This document shows positions 1 to 8,170 of a stretch of DNA of 24,041 nucleotides, in pieces; the first letter of the stretch is position 1, and each line of letters starts with the position of its first letter. This stretch comes from a virus. The DNA lies in the IMG/VR virus record IMGVR_UViG_3300017788_000167, positions 1 to 24,041 of that record; one strand, 5' to 3'. Position numbers and translations under genes: made by a program. The notes under the pieces are model-generated. The model searched no databases. It saw only the letters and a list, made by a program, of their open reading frames with translations, and was not told where the DNA came from.

Positions 1-1
1 C

Positions 2-2653
2 TGGGCAGATAGGGGCAGCGGCACAGCATCTGACCCATTGGCATGGAAAGCAGCCCAGAAGAAAGCGGCTGGTACACTAACACCCGATGATGTTAAGTTT
101 GGTGTGGAAAAGAATTTCCCACGAGACGAACAAAATTACAACGAAGACATGCTGGCCAAGAAAGACTACGACGGTGACGGCAAAAAAGAATCCGGCAATG
201 CCGAATATTTAGGAAGTCGTGATAAAGCCATCAAAAAGGCCATGGGCAAGAGCCAAGATAATTTTGTAGTCGACGGTAAAAAATATCCTGTCAAGGAAAG
301 TGATGTGGTGCCGGGCAAATCATGGATCAAGCATCCAAATGATCCAGATAGCGAGATACCGGCTTATCGTCGCAAAGAAACAGAGCCCAGTCGACAGGCA
401 TCACAAGCGTCGGCTGATGCAGCCAATGCCCAGGTAGGAGCAAAAGTTTTCCGTGCTGCCAATACTCCACGTCCCGGCAAGGTAGGAGCAAAAGTTTTCC
501 GTGCTGCCAATACTCCACGTCCCGGCGATGTAGAAGATCAATACAATGAAGATGATGCGCACAGCAGCTTGCCTGGTGTTCGTAAAACTACCAAAAAAGA
601 ACACGGCGAGTATGACACAGCGGCACATACCGTGCGGAAATGGATGCGCAAGCGTGGGTGGAACACGCACGAAGAATTCAAGCCTGCTCTCAAGTATATC
701 ATGGATAACCTTGAAGACACTCACGATGACAGCCTTACAGACGAAGTCAAAGAAGCTGCTCAAATATGTGAGAAACATCATGCCACCATGGTAGAAGGTG
801 GATTGGACATGAACTTGATCAAGAGCGCACAAGGCGGCATGGCAGGGGTTAACACAGATCCAGAGAGCGAGCGCAATCGTGCCAAGCCATATGGATCTCG
901 TACTGATGCTGCACAAGACAGTGATGACGATTATGATGAATGGGGCAATCTAAAGAAAGGTGCTAAAAAAACAGCACCTGCTGCTGATGGTCCTAAAAAG
1001 AGAGGTCGTCCTCGCAAGAATTTTGGTCCCGTGAGGACCACTGCCAAGGCCTGGAAGCACAAGGGCAAGAGAGTGGCAGAATCTATCAATCTCGAAACTT
1101 ATGTTGATGATGTTATGGAAGAACTCGAAGCCATGTTCATTGTTGAAAAAGCCAAGAGCAAGGCGCAACAAAAATTCATGGGCATGGTATACGCTGCCAA
1201 GAAAGGCGAGAAACCTGCCAGCAAGGAAGTGGCAAAGGTAGCCAAAGGCATGAGCAAGAAAGACGCCGAAGACTTTGCCAAAACCAAGCACAAGGGATTG
1301 CCGGACAAGGTCACTGAAGGTGTGAACTTTGCAGAACTGATGAAAGAAACCGGACAGACTGTGGAAGAAATGCTCACAGAACTGAACATGGAAATGGAAG
1401 AATTTAGACGTTCGGGTAGATTGGGCGACAAACTGCGTGATGCTTTAGACTTGCACAGGCACGGTAAAAAGCTCATGGATACAGCCATGGCACCTCCTGC
1501 ATCAATGGCAGCTGAAGACAGCTTAGACGAGCTAGCACTGCTGGCAGGCCTGCATGGTGGACAAAAACAGCTGGACAAAAACAAAGATGGCAAACTTACA
1601 GCCATGGATTTTGAAATCCTGCGTGGTGAAAAAAAATCTGTGGATGAAAGTAGTTGCAACATGACTGCGGAAGGCGTATACTGCGAAGTGCATGGTATGA
1701 ATGAATGTGGCACCATGTATGAAGATAAAATCAGTAGTGGTGACAAAATCAATAAACTCGACGAAGGTGACATAGATCCAAATCGTCATCCCCAGACCCG
1801 CGACTATGGTAATTCTATACACCTGCAAGCCGATGATGGTGACCATTATGATAAAGATGTTAATTTCTTAGGCCAGTTTGAGCAAGGCTTTTTCGATCGC
1901 GAAGAGTACAGCGATGATGGTATGGAACTACGAGGATACATCGACGGAAAGAATGTCATGGTCTGGCGCTATGACGACGAAAGCCAGACCAGCGGATATG
2001 GCCATTACAATGATGATGAACTATATGATTTTGATCCTGTGGGAGAAAGCGGTTACAATCCCCTAGACGATGAACGCAGAGAGCAGCAATATATGGATCA
2101 AGAACGAGCATGGTTCAAACAGAACGAGCTGGCAGCAGAACTCGGTAACGAAGACTTACCATTTTCTCCTGATCCTGCTAATAAGCCGCCATCTGCTATA
2201 CCAGGCAAATATGGAATCGGGCCGTCTACTGCCAAGCACTTGGCCAAGCAAGGAATGAAATCGGCCATGTCGGACAACAAAATAGACGAGTGTGGCATGG
2301 CCATGGATGCAATGGACCAGCAGGATGGCATGAGCGTTAACACCAGTATGGATACCAAGACTGGACGTAAAACAGTAACAGTCACCGCGGATGGTGATGC
2401 TGCTGAGGAGCTGGCTCGTATATTGAAAATGGCCGGTATGATTGGTGCGGCCAAGCAAGACCACAGCTTAGATGAGTATGCCAATGAACCAGATGAAGTG
2501 TACGGTACCACCGACGCCATCATACGCCAGGGCAATGATCTTAATCGTCCTAAATCGCAACATGCTGACAAAGCCAAGCTGGGAGACAATCCACTGGCTA
2601 CGATGGAATCTAGACTGAACGCCCTATACAAAGCACTGAAACAGGAAAAATAA
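2..2653 (+). CDS. Large modular phage protein, probably virion- or scaffold-associated (5' partial)
   Basis: The frame is open from base 2, so the gene very likely starts before the window; the TTG at 38 is only the first start-like codon. Counting from that TTG (871 residues), I see a Ca-binding-like DYDGDG loop near residues 43-54, a tandem 16-residue duplication near 133-164, an AT-hook-like KRGRPRK at 321-327, a KSKAQQKFMG...KTKHKGLP block at 371-425 resembling the DUF3008 family, and an EF-hand-like DKNKDG loop at 513-524. The C-terminal part holds VTVTADGDAAEELARILKMAG and a YANEPDEVYG...NDLNRPKSQ segment, both of a kind I recall in structural-type proteins of marine myophages. No enzyme motif is visible. 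The gene is one base from the next and shares its strand. A virion or scaffold role is inferred from composition and context only. Confidence 0.7.
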   Translation, partial: WADRGSGTASDPLAWKAAQKKAAGTLTPDDVKFGVEKNFPRDEQNYNEDMLAKKDYDGDGKKESGNAEYLGSRDKAIKKAMGKSQDNFVVDGKKYPVKESDVVPGKSWIKHPNDPDSEIPAYRRKETEPSRQASQASADAANAQVGAKVFRAANTPRPGKVGAKVFRAANTPRPGDVEDQYNEDDAHSSLPGVRKTTKKEHGEYDTAAHTVRKWMRKRGWNTHEEFKPALKYIMDNLEDTHDDSLTDEVKEAAQICEKHHATMVEGGLDMNLIKSAQGGMAGVNTDPESERNRAKPYGSRTDAAQDSDDDYDEWGNLKKGAKKTAPAADGPKKRGRPRKNFGPVRTTAKAWKHKGKRVAESINLETYVDDVMEELEAMFIVEKAKSKAQQKFMGMVYAAKKGEKPASKEVAKVAKGMSKKDAEDFAKTKHKGLPDKVTEGVNFAELMKETGQTVEEMLTELNMEMEEFRRSGRLGDKLRDALDLHRHGKKLMDTAMAPPASMAAEDSLDELALLAGLHGGQKQLDKNKDGKLTAMDFEILRGEKKSVDESSCNMTAEGVYCEVHGMNECGTMYEDKISSGDKINKLDEGDIDPNRHPQTRDYGNSIHLQADDGDHYDKDVNFLGQFEQGFFDREEYSDDGMELRGYIDGKNVMVWRYDDESQTSGYGHYNDDELYDFDPVGESGYNPLDDERREQQYMDQERAWFKQNELAAELGNEDLPFSPDPANKPPSAIPGKYGIGPSTAKHLAKQGMKSAMSDNKIDECGMAMDAMDQQDGMSVNTSMDTKTGRKTVTVTADGDAAEELARILKMAGMIGAAKQDHSLDEYANEPDEVYGTTDAIIRQGNDLNRPKSQHADKAKLGDNPLATMESRLNALYKALKQEK
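434..529 (+). repeat. Tandem 48-bp duplication inside the large modular gene
   Basis: Two adjacent 48-base copies (434-481 and 482-529) are identical except in the last codon (AAG against GAT). They encode VGAKVFRAANTPRPG-K and VGAKVFRAANTPRPG-D, so the frame is kept. Near-identity at silent positions points to a recent duplication. Confidence 0.95.
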
Positions 2654-2654
2654 C

Positions 2655-3089
2655 ATGAGCTTGTTCCGTAAATTTTTAGAAGAAGCTGAGTATGCCGCGC
2701 AAAATCCAATTCCAGGAGATGTGGTGGAACTGGAATTTGGTGACGAGCTGGTGATAGAAGCAGTCGTAGCAGAAATCAACGACGACGGTGATATCATGCT
2801 AGAAGGTGACGAGCAAGCATTAAATCTAATCACGCAGGCCTTGCTGACAGAGGCCGAGTACCAAGGACGCAAGGTACCACTAGGCAAGCCCATGGCAGGC
2901 GATGTCAAAAAAAGCAAAGTGTATGTGCGCGGACCTAAAGGCAATGTAGTCAAAGTCAATTTTGGTGACAAGAACATGCGCATCAAGAAAAATATTCCCG
3001 GCCGCAGGAAAAATTTCCGTGCCCGCCACAACTGTGCCAATCCTGGACCACGCTGGAAAGCACGCTACTGGTCATGCCGAGCTTGGTAA
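2655..3089 (+). CDS. Small phage protein with conserved basic/Cys C-terminal tail
   Basis: The protein has 144 residues. It starts one base after the preceding stop, with AGGA at 2643-2646 as ribosome binding site. The N-terminal part is acidic (ELEFGDELVIEAVVAEINDDGDIMLEGDEQ). The C-terminal part is strongly basic and carries a GDKNMRIKKNIPGRRKNFRARHNC...NPGPRWKARYWSC tail ending in W. I recall this tail from the C-termini of many marine phage proteins near capsid and scaffold genes; its two cysteines and basic residues could bind metal or nucleic acid. The MSLFRKFLEEAE start resembles MDPRFFRKFADMIAEAE of the gene at 9946. The function is not known. Coupling to the preceding gene suggests a role in virion morphogenesis. 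Confidence 0.75.
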   Translation: MSLFRKFLEEAEYAAQNPIPGDVVELEFGDELVIEAVVAEINDDGDIMLEGDEQALNLITQALLTEAEYQGRKVPLGKPMAGDVKKSKVYVRGPKGNVVKVNFGDKNMRIKKNIPGRRKNFRARHNCANPGPRWKARYWSCRAW

Positions 3090-3109
3090 TCAACAAAGGA
3101 AAATCAACA

Positions 3110-3550
3110 ATGAAAAAATTACTAACTCTACTGCTGCTGGCACCTGTGTTGGCATTAGCTCAGGGCAAGATGCCTAAAGAGTCGGCCATATATGATGCAC
3201 AGATCATCAGCGTGACTGATGGAGATACCATCGTTATCTCTGCACCGTTTTTACCAAAGCCTCTCAAGCCTCAGCTGGCTGTGCGGGTGTTTGGTGTAGA
3301 CACACCCGAGAAGGGACATCGTGCGCAGTGCCCCAGTGAAGCGCAGCGAGGAGAGCAAGCCACAGCGTTTACTAAAGATGCTGTTGCCAAAAGTCTAAAA
3401 CGCCAGGTTGTACTGTACAAGTGGGACAAGTTTGGCGGCCGCGTGCTGGGTGACATCGTACTAGACGGTCGCAGCCTGCGTGCCGAACTGATCCGCAATG
3501 GGTTTGCTAGAGAATACTACGGCGACGCCAAACAAAGCTGGTGCCCCTGA
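3110..3550 (+). CDS. Secreted thermonuclease (SNase / micrococcal nuclease family)
   Basis: The likely start is ATG 3110 (146 residues), because AAAGGA sits nine bases upstream and the protein then begins with a classical signal peptide, MKKLLTLLLLAPVLALAQ; an upstream in-frame ATG at 3074 lies inside the preceding gene. The nuclease core follows: VTDGDT (D39), VRVFGVDTPEKG (R59, D64, E67) and DKFGGRVLG (R111). These match the calcium-binding and catalytic residues of staphylococcal nuclease (D21, R35, D40, E43, R87), so the enzyme should be active. The family cuts DNA and RNA. The signal peptide suggests export to the periplasm or outside, where it could degrade host or competing DNA or help entry or lysis. 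Its length fits the usual single-domain family. Confidence 0.9.
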   Translation: MKKLLTLLLLAPVLALAQGKMPKESAIYDAQIISVTDGDTIVISAPFLPKPLKPQLAVRVFGVDTPEKGHRAQCPSEAQRGEQATAFTKDAVAKSLKRQVVLYKWDKFGGRVLGDIVLDGRSLRAELIRNGFAREYYGDAKQSWCP

Positions 3551-3622
3551 TCATGGGATCGTCTGAAACTCGACCTGTGCCGGATTCGGGCGATCAGACT
3601 ATTCCTTACAGCCAACACTGAG

Positions 3623-3913
3623 TTGAAACAGATAAGATTTACACAAGAAACATTTGTCTCTCCTGGTGAACAAGGAGAACCTGACGCGGTGTTGGATCCT
3701 AACGACCCAATCTACGAGCTAAAAAAACTGTCAGGAATTAACAATCACAATCAGCCTCGCTGGGAACAGTATGACGGTATCAACATCAGTCGCACTGGTA
3801 TGGAAAAACGCGAGCTAGAAAAAAAGCATAACATACAGCCGGGTACACCGGAATGGTTCCGGCTGTGGTTTAGCTTGCCTTATATGACAGGCGAAAAACC
3901 TATCAAGCCTTGA
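3623..3913 (+). CDS. Hypothetical phage protein, 96 residues
   Basis: I do not recognise a domain. The protein is soluble and polar, rich in Asn, Pro and aromatic residues, and ends in PGTPEWFRLWFSLPYMTGEKP. The start is uncertain: TTG 3623 lacks a clear ribosome binding site, and the same frame is open back to the thermonuclease stop at 3550, so a non-canonical start or coupled translation is possible. The 3' end overlaps the convergent radical SAM gene by 11 bases, which marks the right border of the + strand structural block. Its codon use resembles its neighbours, so I think it is a real gene. Confidence 0.65.
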   Translation: MKQIRFTQETFVSPGEQGEPDAVLDPNDPIYELKKLSGINNHNQPRWEQYDGINISRTGMEKRELEKKHNIQPGTPEWFRLWFSLPYMTGEKPIKP

Positions 3914-5543
3914 CAGACGACAGTAGCTTGAGCCCCGCTTCACTGGGCCAAAAAATTGCATAGTTATACAGCTTGCCTTGGTCAAGAACAAAGCTAGTCA
4001 TCTGACCATATCGTTGGTAATACCCGGAAAACATGTCGGCGTCTAATCTAGCCCTGGCCAGCATTTTTGGCTTTAATGAATCGTAGAGTTTTTTCACTAC
4101 TTTTGGATTTTGGTTGTACCTGTTAGCCAGGTAGGCAATTGTTCCTGCAGCAATAGCCATATATAATTTATCTACTACTCCATTGCTGTAACTGCCCCAC
4201 AACGCATCAGTCACTCCACTAAACAAATCATCCTGATCTCGATTCAATAAGTGCATAACTTTTTCGCAAGATAACCCGGTAAAGTCTTTTACAACATGGC
4301 TGGAAGCATGAGGATTTCGAGTGCTCCGCACATCCATCTTGAGTCGTTCTTGATATTCTTGAGATCCACCGGGTGAATTCGGCAACACCACCCATTCATA
4401 CTGTCTAAGCCATTGGAGAGGAAACATATCTATAAACTCGTGCATCATATGGTCCCAAGTCTCTACAGTTTCGCCAGGCAATCCCACAATGATTTCTGGA
4501 TAGAATTCTACCTTGTGTCCTTGCTTACGGAAATCTAGCAACAGGCTTTTAACCTCAGTCCAGGGCATGCATGGTCTATCTATGTTATCTAGTACAGTCT
4601 GGTTGATACTCTGTAGACTGGTGAAAGCAGATAGCTGGCCTGTGATATCAATTTGTTTCTGCCAAATTTCTTTAACACGATTCTTGTGATTCTTCGCCCA
4701 GCTGGGCTCGTTATGTTTGATGCCAAGGGTATAGATGTACGTCATGTAGTCGATGTCTTCGGGAAACATACCCACGTTGGCTGCGGTAATATGGATATGG
4801 GCATCTAACTGTTTGAAAAGCTCTAGTTCTTGTTCAAAACGATATTTTTTCTTAGTTACTTTGTTATGCAGTCCGTAGCCCCAATCACAAAAACTACATT
4901 TGTAAGGGCAACCTCGGTCCGGTTCCCATGCAGCATGCAGCTCGCTTTTGCAAACATCCGTAATATAAGCAGCATCCTTGCGCACCTCGTGTTCGTGCAG
5001 TAACCAAGGACTCACATCTGAAAAAGCAGTGCCTTTGTAGACCTCATGTCGTGTCTTGACAGCATGTCCTTTTTTGTTTCGGTAGATCAGATTAGGAACA
5101 TTCAATAAATCTAGGTCGGTTGTTTTTTGTTCAAATAACAGATCTATCAACTTTACAAACGCATCTTCGCCAGCACCGTATATCACATAATCAAACCACG
5201 GATGGTCTTGCATGTATTGTTCATGAGTCTGGTGTCTGATGTCGGCTCCGCCGGCAATGAACACAGCATTGGGTGCTCGATCTCTCAAGTATTGAGCTAT
5301 CTTGACCATGTAAGGGGCGCTCCACACATACATACTGAAACAGATGATGTCTGGATTTTGGTCTAGTATCTTGTCAATGCTCTTCATCTCAGGAGTGTCG
5401 AGATATGTGTCCAACCATTGTAGTTTGTCAGGGTATTTGCCTGTGCTGGAATATGCTGTGTGCAAGATGTACTTGCCCAGTGGCAAGTACGTCCTGGTAG
5501 TGATAAATCGCCCGCTGATAAATCTAGCTCGTTTTATTTGCAT
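3903..5543 (-). CDS. B12-binding-domain radical SAM protein
   Basis: The protein has 546 residues. Residues 1-160 form a Rossmann-like cobalamin-binding-type domain (DIICFSMYVWSAP, FIAGGAD at 95-101, VIYGAGEDAF at 120-129) but lack the DxHxxG cobalamin-ligand motif. The radical SAM core follows, with GCPYKCSFCDWG giving the 4Fe-4S ligands C212, C216 and C219, and later GLPGETVETW. The C-terminal 150 residues are helical and unassigned. Members of this superfamily use S-adenosylmethionine to make a radical for methylation, methylthiolation or rearrangement; the substrate cannot be read from the sequence. The ATG directly abuts the TAA of the upstream HNH gene, so the two form one minus-strand operon among + strand genes. 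A TATAAATA box at 5581-5588 lies 37 bases upstream. It is an unusual phage cargo gene. Confidence 0.85.
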   Translation of the reverse strand: MQIKRARFISGRFITTRTYLPLGKYILHTAYSSTGKYPDKLQWLDTYLDTPEMKSIDKILDQNPDIICFSMYVWSAPYMVKIAQYLRDRAPNAVFIAGGADIRHQTHEQYMQDHPWFDYVIYGAGEDAFVKLIDLLFEQKTTDLDLLNVPNLIYRNKKGHAVKTRHEVYKGTAFSDVSPWLLHEHEVRKDAAYITDVCKSELHAAWEPDRGCPYKCSFCDWGYGLHNKVTKKKYRFEQELELFKQLDAHIHITAANVGMFPEDIDYMTYIYTLGIKHNEPSWAKNHKNRVKEIWQKQIDITGQLSAFTSLQSINQTVLDNIDRPCMPWTEVKSLLLDFRKQGHKVEFYPEIIVGLPGETVETWDHMMHEFIDMFPLQWLRQYEWVVLPNSPGGSQEYQERLKMDVRSTRNPHASSHVVKDFTGLSCEKVMHLLNRDQDDLFSGVTDALWGSYSNGVVDKLYMAIAAGTIAYLANRYNQNPKVVKKLYDSLKPKMLARARLDADMFSGYYQRYGQMTSFVLDQGKLYNYAIFWPSEAGLKLLSSVKA

Positions 5544-6080
5544 TTAGGTGCCTACTGCGTGTAGATCTTCCATCCCTAGATATTTATACCAGCTGGGATG
5601 CTCGATATGTATGGGACGATTCTTCCACTTGCTCACCAGCTGATAATAGTCAGGCTTGTAAGGCATACGCAGGGGTTTCCACAGCTTGGTACCTTTTTTG
5701 GTATTACAAGGCTTGCAAGAGGTCACAGCATTGTCCCAGGTCACACGTCCACCAGCACTGCGAGGAATCACGTGATCGATGGTGAGCTGATCGCTGTTGT
5801 AGGTATCTCCACAATATTGGCACTGATATAAGTCGCGCAGGTACAGGTTAGCCCTGCTGAAACGTATGCCTCGCTTGTTGTTGAAATAGTTTTTGGTCAC
5901 TGCCACGGCAGGATAATGGATCGTGAGATGGCTGCTACGAGCCACGTGATTTTCGTATTCTTCCAATACTGTGATCCGATCTAAAAACATCAGTTTGATG
6001 GCATGTTGCCAATTGATGATGCTTAAAGGCAGGATGGATATAGGTTCGTAATTTGAGTTAAGTAACAGGCAGTTTGACAT
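5544..6080 (-). CDS. HNH endonuclease
   Basis: The protein has 178 residues. The N-terminal MSNCLLLNSNYEPISILPLS segment is typical of a widespread family of free-standing HNH proteins. The nuclease core holds CQYC (C87, C90), TIDHVIPRSAGG (D102, H103), WDNAV (N117) and CKPCNTKKG (C122, C125, N126), so it is a complete zinc-stabilised beta-beta-alpha-metal fold. It should cut DNA. In phages such genes are often homing endonucleases or packaging-associated nucleases, and here it sits next to the terminase. It is transcribed away from the terminase, with only 16 bases between the two start codons and no clear ribosome binding site. The next gene starts at the base after its stop. Confidence 0.9.
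   Translation of the reverse strand: MSNCLLLNSNYEPISILPLSIINWQHAIKLMFLDRITVLEEYENHVARSSHLTIHYPAVAVTKNYFNNKRGIRFSRANLYLRDLYQCQYCGDTYNSDQLTIDHVIPRSAGGRVTWDNAVTSCKPCNTKKGTKLWKPLRMPYKPDYYQLVSKWKNRPIHIEHPSWYKYLGMEDLHAVGT
5581..5588 (-). promoter_or_regulatory. T4-like late promoter box on the minus strand, before the radical SAM gene
   Basis: The minus strand reads TATAAATA exactly, 37 bases upstream of the radical SAM ATG and inside the end of the HNH gene (codons WYKYLG). This matches the T4 late promoter consensus. The position is suitable, but the box is also explained by coding sequence, so this is a candidate. Confidence 0.4.
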
Positions 6081-6082
6081 TT

Positions 6083-6090
6083 GTTAAATA
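6083..6090 (+). promoter_or_regulatory. Late-promoter-like box GTTAAATA before the terminase
   Basis: GTTAAATA ends six bases before the terminase ATG at 6097. T4-type late transcription starts about six bases after the box, which would place the RNA start at or next to the ATG. No ribosome binding site is visible. Confidence 0.45.
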
Positions 6091-6096
6091 CTTATT

Positions 6097-7656
6097 ATGA
6101 GTAAATCACTTGAAGGTGTTATCGTTAAAAAAGCTCACCAGCTAGAGAGCTTTACCGAGCACCAGATACATGAAATCGCAAAATGCGCTGATCCTGTGAC
6201 AGGACCTTATTATTTCTTGTCTAATTATTTATATATCCAACACCCCACCCGTGGCGGTATCAAATATAACCCCTACGAATATCAGCAGCGCCTGATAGAT
6301 ACATATCATAATTATAGATTTTCTATCAGCCTCATGCCAAGACAAACGGGCAAGTCTACTTCGGCGGCCGGGTATCTGCTTTGGTATGCCATGTTTGTTC
6401 CTGACAGTACCATACTTGTTGCCGCGCACAAGTATCTGGGCGCACAGGAGATCATGCAACGCATACGATATGCATACGAACACTGTCCGGATTTCATACG
6501 AGCCGGAGTAGTCAGCTACAACAAAGGATCGATCGATTTTGACAACGGTAGCAGGATCGTTGCCCAGACCACGACAGAAAATACCGGCCGGGGCATGAGT
6601 ATATCTTTGTTGTACGCTGACGAGTTTGCTTTTGTACGACCCACCATAGCACGCGAATTCTGGACTTCGATATCTCCTACCTTGGCCACTGGTGGTAAGT
6701 GTATCATCACTTCAACACCCAACTCAGATGAAGATCAGTTTTCTCTGATATGGAAAGGAGCCAACAAGTGCGTAGACGAATATGGCAATCAAACTGATAT
6801 AGGAGTAAATGGATTCCGGGCCTATCGTAGCCGCTGGCAAGAACACCCAGATCGTGACGAAAACTGGGCCAATGAACAACGATCGCAGCTGGGCGAGGAA
6901 AGATTCCGCCGTGAGATGGAATGCGAATTTTTGATTTTTGATGAAACTCTAATTAATGCTGTGCATCTCTTGGAGATGGCAGGCATAGAACCTATAGAAA
7001 AACAAGGACAGGTGCGCTGGTTCAAACGACCAGAACCGGGTTGCACTTATCTCGTGGGCTTGGATCCCAGCCTAGGAACAGGAGGTAATCCATCGGCCAT
7101 ACAGGTGCTAGAGATTCCCAGCTTGATGCAAGTGGCAGAGTGGCAGCATAACAAGACTTCCATACAAAGACAAGTGGCCATACTGAGGGAGATCACCGGT
7201 CATATCGCTGAATGCACCAAAAGCAACACAGATGTTTATTACAGCGTAGAAAACAACAGCTTGGGCGAAGCAGCTCTAGTAGCGATATCTGAAATTGGTG
7301 AGGAAAATATTCCAGGAATTTTCCTCAGTGAGCCGCGGCGCATGGGCGGCGGGTATCGCAAAGGATTCAATACCACCAACAAGGTCAAGCTGACTGCGTG
7401 TGCCAAGCTAAAATCTTTGATAGAAACACGCAAACTCAAAGTAGCTAGTAAAAATCTCATCAGCGAACTAAAAACTTTTGTAGCCAAAGGTGTTAGTTTT
7501 GAAGCCAAAGAAGGAGAAACCGACGATCTGGTAATGAGTCTGTTGCTAACTGTACGCATGCTACAGTTTATCAAGGAATTCGACGAAAAACTGGACAGCC
7601 AGGTGCGTGATACCCTGGACGATTTCATCGAGCCTATGCCTTTTATCATGGTATGA
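6097..7656 (+). CDS. Terminase large subunit (gp17-type packaging ATPase-nuclease)
   Basis: The protein has 519 residues, somewhat shorter than T4 gp17 (610). The ATPase domain has the Walker A motif PRQTGKST (81-88), the Walker B motif LLYADE (171-176) and the coupling motif TSTPNS (205-210). The RNase H-like nuclease domain has acidic residues in VGLDPSLGTGG (D323), YYSVENN (E385) and GETDDLV (D476/D477), matching the gp17 metal-binding triad. It pumps DNA into the prohead through the portal and cuts the concatemer. The small subunit is not in the window. The ATG follows a late-type box by six bases and has no ribosome binding site. The stop overlaps the next start in ATGA. Confidence 0.95.
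   Translation: MSKSLEGVIVKKAHQLESFTEHQIHEIAKCADPVTGPYYFLSNYLYIQHPTRGGIKYNPYEYQQRLIDTYHNYRFSISLMPRQTGKSTSAAGYLLWYAMFVPDSTILVAAHKYLGAQEIMQRIRYAYEHCPDFIRAGVVSYNKGSIDFDNGSRIVAQTTTENTGRGMSISLLYADEFAFVRPTIAREFWTSISPTLATGGKCIITSTPNSDEDQFSLIWKGANKCVDEYGNQTDIGVNGFRAYRSRWQEHPDRDENWANEQRSQLGEERFRREMECEFLIFDETLINAVHLLEMAGIEPIEKQGQVRWFKRPEPGCTYLVGLDPSLGTGGNPSAIQVLEIPSLMQVAEWQHNKTSIQRQVAILREITGHIAECTKSNTDVYYSVENNSLGEAALVAISEIGEENIPGIFLSEPRRMGGGYRKGFNTTNKVKLTACAKLKSLIETRKLKVASKNLISELKTFVAKGVSFEAKEGETDDLVMSLLLTVRMLQFIKEFDEKLDSQVRDTLDDFIEPMPFIMV
6226..6233 (-). promoter_or_regulatory. T4-like late promoter box on the minus strand, before the HNH gene
   Basis: The minus strand reads TATAAATA, about 145 bases upstream of the HNH start and inside the terminase gene (codons NYLYI). 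It is the only exact late box found upstream of the minus-strand operon and points toward it. Confidence 0.35.
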
Positions 7657-8162
7657 TCATCAGTCCAATTGAACAGGTACCCAATCTTTGGTATGTACAA
7701 CAGGTATACGATGAAAATCTGCTCGATAAATTTCTTGCCGAAGCACACCAAAGCTATTCTTATACCATGTTGCCTGAACAGGAAAATTGGAAAAGAAAAA
7801 ATTATCAGCAATTTCCCGCAAGCAGTGTCTGGAATAGTTTGTTGAATTCGGTAGACTACGGGCCTACTACAGCACTGAAGTTCACCCCGGTCAGACATGC
7901 TTTTTGGATAGACAGTCCGGGATTTTTTGCTAGTATACATGAGGATAATAAGCAGGTGGTAGCCAGCCTACAAATATATTTAGACACACTAGATAATGCT
8001 GGTACGGTATTTTACGATTATCAGTACAAACCTTTGTATCGCGTGCCCTACAAACGTAACACAGGATATTTCATGATCAACTGTGGACAACTGCACGGAT
8101 TTCCTTATCCAATCTTGCAAACTCGACGAAGCACCTATACCTGGTTTAATAAAATTGGCTAA
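7653..8162 (+). CDS. Fe(II)/2-oxoglutarate-dependent oxygenase-like protein
   Basis: The protein has 169 residues and starts in a four-base ATGA overlap with the terminase, so translation is probably coupled. The second half looks like the double-stranded beta-helix of the 2-oxoglutarate oxygenases: SIHEDN supplies the HxD pair (H96, D98), followed by strand-like VVASLQIYLD and AGTVFYD, then GQLHGF with the distal H148 and RRS with an arginine (R158/R159) suited to bind 2-oxoglutarate. Such proteins are common in marine myophages and hydroxylate proteins, nucleic acids or small molecules; the substrate is unknown. Coupling to the terminase suggests a virion or DNA substrate, which is inference. 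Confidence 0.7.
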   Translation: MIISPIEQVPNLWYVQQVYDENLLDKFLAEAHQSYSYTMLPEQENWKRKNYQQFPASSVWNSLLNSVDYGPTTALKFTPVRHAFWIDSPGFFASIHEDNKQVVASLQIYLDTLDNAGTVFYDYQYKPLYRVPYKRNTGYFMINCGQLHGFPYPILQTRRSTYTWFNKIG

Positions 8163-8165
8163 ATA
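8158..8165 (+). promoter_or_regulatory. Late-promoter-like box GCTAAATA before the 588-residue gene
   Basis: GCTAAATA ends five bases before the ATG at 8171, the same arrangement as at the terminase. It overlaps the end of the preceding gene. The implied transcript start falls at the ATG. Confidence 0.45.
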
Positions 8166-8170
8166 CACGC

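Noticed and set aside
38-40. TTG at 38 as the true start of the first gene
   Set aside because: The frame is open to the window edge with protein-like sequence (WADRGSGTASDPLAWK) and there is no ribosome binding site before 38.
401-916. Minus-strand frames opposite the large modular gene, including 401-916 and 1099-1773
   Set aside because: They are antisense shadows of a well-supported gene, with low-complexity composition from repeated codons.
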